A stretch of 11,397 nucleotides of DNA from CAZMVU01 sp964569295. Lineage in GTDB: Bacteria > Hydrogenedentota > Hydrogenedentia > Hydrogenedentales > JAGMZX01. The notes beneath the pieces are model-generated. The model was given only the letters and a program-made list of their open reading frames with translations. It was not told the DNA's origin and searched no databases. The stretch covers positions 1 through 11,397 of the forward strand of contig CAZMVU010000161.1 of the NCBI GenBank assembly GCA_964569295.1, in the 5' to 3' direction. The first letter of the stretch is position 1, and the number at the start of each line of letters is the position of its first letter. Positions 6,788-11,397 of this stretch are shown piece by piece. The position numbers were made by a program, and so were the translations under genes.

Positions 6788-9468
6788 CAGTCCACCTCCA
6801 GAATCCGCAGGCTCTCGATGCCGCGATCGTCTACAATCTTGACGGCGATGCGCTGGTGTTCGCCCGGGTCGAAGGGCAGGGAAACCGTGCCGCGGTACGC
6901 CTCGATTAGGTCGGGGTCAATCTCCGCCTTCAGGTTCTTGGCCAGCTTGGCCCAGCCTTCCTTCGCCCCGGCCATGGGGAAGAACACCTGCCGCGGATAC
7001 AGGCTGCGGCCGTCGTAGTCCGTGTCGAGCAACCACACCGCGATCTGGTGGCTACCGCCCGATTCGATGCCGCCGGTCTTCGTGTTGTAGTAGTCGAAAC
7101 CATGCACGGAAACCCGCAGCTTCCCGGCGTCTTCGCCATCGGCTATCCGCTCGATCTGCACATCCGGCTGGCCGATGAGCCAGAATGACTCGTTGCTCGC
7201 ACGCTTCTTCTTCAAATCATCGGTGAGCAGGTCGGCGTTCATCTGCGCCTTGAGCAGGGTCACCCCCGGCCAGTTCACTTCGTCGATGTCTTTCGCCGCT
7301 TCCGGGTCGAATTGAAACGCCGCGAAAACAATGATCTTGGGCTTGGGCACGAGGGTCTGGGCTTCTTCGATAGCATGGGCCACCTGCCGCTGCTCGAGCG
7401 GGGCATGCTCCGGCCCGAAAGAAATCACTATGCGCTGTGCGTTGAAGGCCGGTCCCGTCTCGCGCACGCAATCGGCCCCTTCCTCGTTCGGCTGGCTTTC
7501 CCCATCCGCGTGCAGCCAGCGGCAACCCGGCAGCGGCTCGATCCGCGCGAAGCCTATCCGCTGGCCCTTCTTGCCGCGTATCCCCGTGCGCAGCAGCTCA
7601 TCGCGCCATTCATCCTGCCGCAACGTCTCGCCCGAGCGCGCAATCGAGGTGTCCGGCGTGGCATGGACAGCCTGCCCATCGTCCACGGGCTGGAAGCCCG
7701 TGCCACTTCCCAGCAAGTCCTCGACGGACTTCACGGCCGGCGCCGGCACCGCATCGAGGGTGAACGGCCCGCTCACGCGCGTCCTCTTCCGGTCCACCTT
7801 GGGTTGGTCGTAGAGCGTTTCCTGCGGCGCGTGCCGGGCGATGGCCGCGTCGATTTCCTCGCGCGTCATGCCCTCCCGGATGTCCGGGTTGTTGGCGATC
7901 GACTTCAGCGTGACGTGCGGCACGGTCTTGTACACGAACCCGCTGCCCACCCCCTCCTTCGGCCGCGCGAGCTCGTAATAGTCGAACGCGGCCGTCATCA
8001 GCCGCTGCTTCGCCAGGGTCAACGACACGCGCGAGGTGTCGCAGGTGATCCAGCGACGCCCCCACTGCTCGGCCACATACGCCGTCGTGCCGCTGCCGCA
8101 GGTCGGGTCAAGCACAAGATCGCCGGGGTCGGTCGTCATGAGGAGGCAGCGTTCAACGATCTTCCTATTAGTTTGTACGACGTAGACGATGTCTCGCTCT
8201 CCATGAAACACCCAGAGGTTGGGGATTGGTGTATAGGGGAAATCGTCTAGGAAGACAACCCCGCGCGCTGTGTTCTTTGCAGCTCGAACCCTTTCACATA
8301 GAACGAGGCGCTGCATCCCCTCCTCTGGATCATAGGTCCAATGACGATTGCTGCCCGGTACCAAGTCCCTGTCCTCAAATCGAAAAACCCCACTTCGCCC
8401 ATCCTGATAGTCCTGGCTCACAAGAGGGTAGTCGTCGTTGAAGAACCGAACCCCATCTTTGCCTAGCTCTGCCTCCAAACAATCAGATAACTGCTTTACG
8501 GTACCATCAGGGAACAGCATGTTCTTGAACCTGCTCTTTTCGTCGTCGACGCTCTTTAGCTCCCATAGCCGCCTCTCCTTGAGTGACTGTCTACTCCGAG
8601 CGTACCAGACGATGAAATCATTTACTGGATCAGTGTTCGTCGTTGCTGACTTCTTCTTCACTACTATCGTCAGGACAAAGTTCCCCGCCCCAAACACCTC
8701 ATCCATCAGCTCGCGCACATGGTGGACGTTCTCGTCGCTGATCTGGACGAAGATGCTGCCGCTTTCGGTCAGGAGTTCCTGCGCCAGCAGCAGGCGATCA
8801 CGCATATAGGTAAGATAGGAGTGAATGCCGAGTTCCCACGTGTCGCGAAACGCGCGTATTTGCTCTGGCTCGGCGGTGAGGTCCTCGTCCTTGCCATCTT
8901 TGACGTCGCGCTTGTTGACGAACGGCTGGAAATTGGAGCCATAGCGGATACCGTAGGGCGGGTCGAGGTAGATCATCTGCACCTTGCCGGCCATACCCTC
9001 CTTCTCGAGCAGCGAGTTCATCACCAGCAGGCTATCGCCCGCCACCATGCGGTTGGTCCAGCCGTGGGCGTGCTTGTAGAACTCGACGGCGTTGCGCAGG
9101 GGTTCCTCGCGCTCGGTCTCGAACAGGGACATCTGCTCGGGATGCGCACGCCCGTTGCGCTTCTTCACCGCGTCGATGATGGTGCGCGGGTCGATGCGCT
9201 CGTGAACATGGAGTGAGACCGTGGGCACCGCGAAGGAGGTGTGCTCCGCCTTGCCCGCCCAGACCAGTTGCGGGTCGAGGTGCGGGTCGTAGGCGTACAC
9301 GCTCTTTTCCCCGCCTTCCGGGTCGGTACCCGGCGTCACCAACCCCACGGGCGGGTTGTTGGCGCGCTGCTTGTCCTTGTGCTCATAGGACTCGATAACC
9401 CGTTTCTTGTCCTTTGCGCTTTTCGCCTTGGTTGCCCGCTTCTTGGGCGTAGACTTCTTGTCCGCCAT
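6787..9468 (-). CDS. mod: Type III-like DNA adenine methyltransferase (Mod, beta class)
   Basis: This 893-residue protein carries catalytic motif IV DPPY (169-172 in MIYLDPPYGI) before the AdoMet-binding motif I DPTCGSGTT (454-462 in LVLDPTCGSGTT). That is the order of beta-class N6-adenine methyltransferases such as type III Mod. A basic N-terminal tail (1-35, rich in Lys and Arg) comes first. The region between about residues 263 and 440 should hold target recognition. The long C-terminal part (about 560-893, with FWLIGQPDV and YPRQVFFP) is probably for contact with Res. It methylates host DNA to protect it and supplies site recognition for Res. The start ATG 9468 is preceded by AGGA; the frame stays open to 9672, but the extra 68 residues are repeat-derived and unlike the protein. 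Residues about 589-604 (TGFQPVDDGQAVHAT) are a translated palindromic repeat. This is the first gene of the four-gene operon. Confidence 0.92.
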   Translation of the reverse strand: MADKKSTPKKRATKAKSAKDKKRVIESYEHKDKQRANNPPVGLVTPGTDPEGGEKSVYAYDPHLDPQLVWAGKAEHTSFAVPTVSLHVHERIDPRTIIDAVKKRNGRAHPEQMSLFETEREEPLRNAVEFYKHAHGWTNRMVAGDSLLVMNSLLEKEGMAGKVQMIYLDPPYGIRYGSNFQPFVNKRDVKDGKDEDLTAEPEQIRAFRDTWELGIHSYLTYMRDRLLLAQELLTESGSIFVQISDENVHHVRELMDEVFGAGNFVLTIVVKKKSATTNTDPVNDFIVWYARSRQSLKERRLWELKSVDDEKSRFKNMLFPDGTVKQLSDCLEAELGKDGVRFFNDDYPLVSQDYQDGRSGVFRFEDRDLVPGSNRHWTYDPEEGMQRLVLCERVRAAKNTARGVVFLDDFPYTPIPNLWVFHGERDIVYVVQTNRKIVERCLLMTTDPGDLVLDPTCGSGTTAYVAEQWGRRWITCDTSRVSLTLAKQRLMTAAFDYYELARPKEGVGSGFVYKTVPHVTLKSIANNPDIREGMTREEIDAAIARHAPQETLYDQPKVDRKRTRVSGPFTLDAVPAPAVKSVEDLLGSGTGFQPVDDGQAVHATPDTSIARSGETLRQDEWRDELLRTGIRGKKGQRIGFARIEPLPGCRWLHADGESQPNEEGADCVRETGPAFNAQRIVISFGPEHAPLEQRQVAHAIEEAQTLVPKPKIIVFAAFQFDPEAAKDIDEVNWPGVTLLKAQMNADLLTDDLKKKRASNESFWLIGQPDVQIERIADGEDAGKLRVSVHGFDYYNTKTGGIESGGSHQIAVWLLDTDYDGRSLYPRQVFFPMAGAKEGWAKLAKNLKAEIDPDLIEAYRGTVSLPFDPGEHQRIAVKIVDDRGIESLRILEVD
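7663..7702 (-). repeat. Two-hairpin dispersed repeat inserted in frame in mod
   Basis: cacgggct (7684-7691) and agcccgtg (7695-7702) form a perfect 8-bp stem with a 3-base loop. Next to it, 7663-7669 and 7673-7679 form a 7-bp stem with a 3-base loop in which the one imperfect pair becomes a G-U wobble in the mod mRNA. Together they encode TGFQPVDDGQAVHAT (residues 590-604), lying between the methyltransferase core and the C-terminal domain. I recall GGCACGGGCTTCCAGCCCGTG-like elements as dispersed repeats in Planctomycetota and Hydrogenedentota genomes. No second copy of this exact element is visible in the window. Confidence 0.7.
8150..8690 (-). other. Low-G+C segment of mod, presumed target recognition domain
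   Basis: Hand counts of 60-base rows give 47% G+C (8161-8220), 55% (8221-8280), 48% (8461-8520), 53% (8521-8580), 47% (8581-8640) and 52% (8641-8700). The nearest rows on one side give 72% (8041-8100) and 62% (8101-8160). On the other side they give 58% (8701-8760), 62% (8821-8880) and 57% (8881-8940). The segment encodes residues about 263-440, which fall between motif IV and motif I, the usual place of the target recognition domain in beta-class enzymes. The boundaries are approximate. Confidence 0.55.
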
Positions 9469-9614
9469 CCGTTCCTGCCTTCTGGTGTAGCGCCGCTGCG
9501 CACCCGGCAAGCGCCCCATAGCCCCTGCACCGGCTGCGGTTATATGAGTGAGGGTGGCATAGCGCGGAGGGCATTTCAAGTCCCTGCACCGCAGCCCCTT
9601 CCGTGCCATATGCA

Positions 9615-9632
9615 GCGGCGCACCGGCGCCGC
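9615..9632. repeat. GC-rich hairpin gcggcgc/gcgccgc
   Basis: A perfect 7-bp inverted repeat (9615-9621 and 9626-9632) encloses the four bases accg. It lies mid-spacer between divergent genes, where it could be an operator, a small repeat or a chance GC-rich stem. Confidence 0.35.
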
Positions 9633-9658
9633 CATTTCTTGCATTCGCGTCTCGCTCC

Positions 9659-9676
9659 CGCAATCGCCCCATTGCG
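9659..9676. repeat. Short inverted repeat cgcaat/attgcg
   Basis: Perfect 6-bp arms (9659-9664 and 9671-9676) flank cgcccc. The stem is short and could arise by chance, but it sits next to the larger hairpin at 9704-9760 and may belong to the same repeat block. Confidence 0.3.
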
Positions 9677-9703
9677 TCGCTGCGCTGCGGCCCTGTATGC
9701 TCA

Positions 9704-9760
9704 GGAAATTGGGGGACAGCCCACGCGCTCGCGGACTCGCTTGGTTCTGTCTCCTATTCC
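9704..9760 (+). repeat. REP-like long hairpin (ggggacag...ctgtctcc family)
   Basis: The left arm 9704-9719 (ggaaattgggggacag) pairs with 9747-9760 (ctgtctcctattcc). There are ten consecutive pairs next to the loop, two of them G-U in a plus-strand RNA, then further pairs across two one-base bulges. The loop is 27 bases. From memory, elements of the form AATTGGGGACAG...CTGTCCCC are dispersed palindromes in several environmental phyla, often linked to REP-associated (Y1) transposases, none of which is present here. The element ends 21 bp before the PP2C start, so it would lie in or next to that gene's leader. Confidence 0.55.
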
Positions 9761-9781
9761 CAGCAGGGTGTTGTTTTCCCG

Positions 9782-11194
9782 ATGCAGATCATAGATTTTA
9801 CAGAGAACGAGCGGTTTCGCGGGCTGTTGGATATGGTGGCGGGGATGGGCTGTGCCGCTGAAGAGGCGAAGTTGCTGGATGTATTTCAGCACACCCTCGA
9901 GGTGGTGGATGGGCGGCGCGCGTATGTGCATGTGTCGACGGCGGGGCTCGCGCCGGGGGCGTACCGGTTGTTGCGGGTGGTGGATGAGGCGGGGGCGGAC
10001 CGTGCGCCGCGGGGGGATCTGGCCATCGATGAGGCTTCGGGGCCGGTGCATGCGCAGGGGCTGTTGAGCGAGTTGGTGCAGGGCGATGCGCCCAAGCTGG
10101 TGCATGGGCTTGATGTGGCGGAAGACCCGGTGCTCGGGGCGTATCCGGCGGCGTTCGGTTCGCTGATGGCGGTGCCGGCGTTCTCGCGCACGGGGAGCAC
10201 GCCGTGGCTGGCGGACCGTTCCTCGGCGGATGAGGCATGGGCCGCGGGCCGTGCGCCAGCCGGGGGGGCGTCTCGGCCGGGTGAAACGGGTGCAACGGAC
10301 TGGATCGTGGTGTTCGATACGGCCGCGGCGGGTTGCGTGGAGCACGATGTCGAGCGCATGTTGCTGATCGCGAACATGGTGGCGAATAACATGCGGCGTG
10401 CGCACCTGATGCACGAGCTCTCGAGCGCGCAGGGTTACATCGAGCGGGAAATGCAGCAAATCTCGGACATTCAGCGATCGCTCCTGCCGCAGCAAATGCC
10501 GCCCATCCATGGCATGAGCCTGGCGGCGAGCTACGAGACCTTCGATCGGGCGGGCGGCGATTACTACAGCTTCCTGCCGCTGGAACCGAAGCGCGACCCA
10601 GCGGACCCGGGGATGCCGTGGGGTATCATCATTGCGGATGCCTCGGGCCATGGGCCGTCGGCGGCGGTTGTGGTGGCCATGCTGCACTCGCTCTTGCACA
10701 GCACGGAGCGGCGCGGCATGGGCGCGGCGGATTTCATCGAGCATATCAACGCCAACTTGCAGACCGAGCGCATCCGCCATGCGTTCGTGACCGCTTTCTT
10801 CGGCATCCTCGAGCCCGGCAGCGGGCGGCTGACCTATGTGCGTGCTGGCCATGAACCCCCGATTCTCATGACGCCGGGCGACCCGGTCGTGATGCGGCGG
10901 CTGGATGCGGCAAACGGCTATCCCCTCGGCGTGCTCTCGCAGGTGGGATCGCAGGAGGCCGTGGTCACACTCGAAAAGGGCGAGTGCCTGGTGCTGTATA
11001 CAGACGGTATCACCGACGCTTTCTCGCCGGGGGGGGAGCGGTTCAAGGTCGAGGGGATCGAGCATGCCCTCGAGCATTGCGATGGCCGCCCGGAGTGCGT
11101 GGTCGCCTTTGTGCGCGACGCGCTCATGCGCCACCAGCAAAGCCGCCGCCCGCACGACGACCAGACTATCGTGGCGCTCCGGCTGGATCCGTAA
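9782..11194 (+). CDS. PP2C-type serine phosphatase (RsbU/SpoIIE family) with GAF-like N-terminus
   Basis: This 470-residue soluble protein should remove phosphate from Ser or Thr of a partner, classically a STAS anti-anti-sigma protein. Residues about 1-205 look like a divergent GAF domain with a Gly/Ala/Pro-rich insert (135-172). A coiled linker (206-235) ends in ISDIQRSLLPQQMP, the usual lead-in of this family. The catalytic motifs are GGDYY (258-262), DASGHG (286-291), RAGHEPP (354-360), YTDGITD (406-412) and DDQT (459-462). The metal-binding aspartates 260, 286, 408 and 460 are all present, so the enzyme should be active. The ATG at 9782 has only a weak AGGG about 13 nt upstream, and no better in-frame start is seen. 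The REP-like hairpin lies directly upstream. No kinase, anti-sigma factor or STAS gene is in view, so the partner is unknown. Run-length G tracts (G7 at 10262-10268, G8 at 11029-11036) occur within the gene. Confidence 0.92.
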   Translation: MQIIDFTENERFRGLLDMVAGMGCAAEEAKLLDVFQHTLEVVDGRRAYVHVSTAGLAPGAYRLLRVVDEAGADRAPRGDLAIDEASGPVHAQGLLSELVQGDAPKLVHGLDVAEDPVLGAYPAAFGSLMAVPAFSRTGSTPWLADRSSADEAWAAGRAPAGGASRPGETGATDWIVVFDTAAAGCVEHDVERMLLIANMVANNMRRAHLMHELSSAQGYIEREMQQISDIQRSLLPQQMPPIHGMSLAASYETFDRAGGDYYSFLPLEPKRDPADPGMPWGIIIADASGHGPSAAVVVAMLHSLLHSTERRGMGAADFIEHINANLQTERIRHAFVTAFFGILEPGSGRLTYVRAGHEPPILMTPGDPVVMRRLDAANGYPLGVLSQVGSQEAVVTLEKGECLVLYTDGITDAFSPGGERFKVEGIEHALEHCDGRPECVVAFVRDALMRHQQSRRPHDDQTIVALRLDP

Positions 11195-11397
11195 ACATTC
11201 TCGGGCTTCGCAGGGACCGATCCTCTTCTTTTTTCGTGTAATTCTTTAGCCGTATGGCGCAAGGGAGCGCACGTGTTTCGCCAATCTGCCCTGTGATAGC
11301 GAATACCAGTCGTGCGATGGGGATAGCCATGGTGTTGGCGCGACTTTGGACTGCGGGGGCTTGCCACCGCTATTGCGCGCGTGGGCTGAAGTGCATG
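11195..11397. other. Downstream flank without a convincing gene
   Basis: No supported coding sequence is seen in these 203 bp. A T-rich stretch (about 11223-11236) follows the PP2C stop, but no good stem precedes it, so a terminator is only possible. The palindrome at 11353-11370 is listed separately. Confidence 0.5.
11353..11370. repeat. Imperfect palindrome gcgggggc/gccaccgc, dispersed-repeat type
   Basis: Two 8-base arms separated by tt match as inverted repeats at 7 of 8 positions. They sit in actttggactgcggg, followed by cttgccaccgc. I recall similar TTTGGACTGCGG(C/T)GGCTTGCC-type elements dispersed in Planctomycetota-like genomes. The recall is not verified here. Confidence 0.4.

Larger units (their letters stand above)
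9469..9781. other. Divergent intergenic spacer between mod and the PP2C gene
   Basis: These 313 bp separate two divergent genes and should hold both promoters. A TATAAC box on the minus strand (9544-9539) could be a -10 for the operon, but no good -35 sits at 17 bp, so I do not call it. The 10-bp sequence ccctgcaccg occurs twice (9523-9532 and 9582-9591) in direct orientation. Three hairpin-forming elements lie at 9615-9632, 9659-9676 and 9704-9760. No gene is supported. The open frame that extends mod upstream runs through these repeats. Confidence 0.6.

Noticed and set aside
9469..9672. Upstream in-frame extension of mod by 68 residues.
   Set aside because: The extra residues run through hairpin repeats, do not resemble the protein, and a start with AGGA upstream exists at 9468.
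9701..11155. 484-residue antisense open frame opposite the phosphatase.
   Set aside because: Its Arg/His/Pro-rich composition and lack of any domain mark it as a shadow. The plus-strand frame has every PP2C motif.
1..11397. CRISPR array, integrase, transposase or attachment-site repeats.
   Set aside because: No regularly spaced repeats, recombinase motifs or paired direct repeats bounding the operon were seen. Mobility is suggested only by composition and operon mosaicism.

Overview
The window reads as a piece of a high-GC, repeat-rich bacterial chromosome. Hand counts of single 60-base rows run from about 47% to 75% G+C. Several palindromic elements, one of them translated in frame as a TGFQPV-type peptide, resemble dispersed repeats I associate with Planctomycetota, Hydrogenedentota and related phyla. 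A URO-D superfamily gene and a GAF protein with a Cys4 tail fit that general setting. The phylum is an inference, not something the sequence proves.

Layout. Bases 181-942 (minus) encode a GAF-domain sensor with a C-terminal CxxC...CxxC domain, with a long hairpin at its stop codon and a perfect 9-bp inverted repeat just upstream of its ribosome binding site. A 264-bp divergent spacer containing a run of ten G leads to 1207-2298 (plus), a uroporphyrinogen-decarboxylase superfamily protein that is probably a corrinoid-linked or other methyltransferase-type member. It converges on a minus-strand operon with only 15 bp between the stop codons.

The operon (transcribed 9468 to 2314) is the core of the window. 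Its order is mod (893-aa beta-class adenine methyltransferase), an ABC/OLD-like AAA ATPase (357 aa), a small PD-(D/E)XK-like protein (179 aa) and res (950-aa superfamily 2 helicase with a C-terminal PD-(D/E)XK nuclease). The joints are TGATG (1-nt overlap), ATGA (4-nt overlap) and an 11-nt gap whose Shine-Dalgarno overlaps the preceding stop codon. One four-gene, translationally coupled unit is therefore likely: a type III-like restriction-modification system with an ATPase-nuclease pair nested inside it. The nested pair and the presumed target-recognition part of mod are poorer in G+C than neighbouring stretches, which suggests a mosaic, exchanged defence locus.

A 313-bp divergent spacer (9469-9781) with three hairpin-forming elements separates mod from 9782-11194 (plus), an RsbU/SpoIIE-type PP2C phosphatase with a GAF-like N-terminus and all expected metal-binding motifs. 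No kinase, anti-sigma factor or STAS partner is present in the window. The last 203 bp hold no convincing gene, but contain a palindrome that looks like another dispersed repeat.
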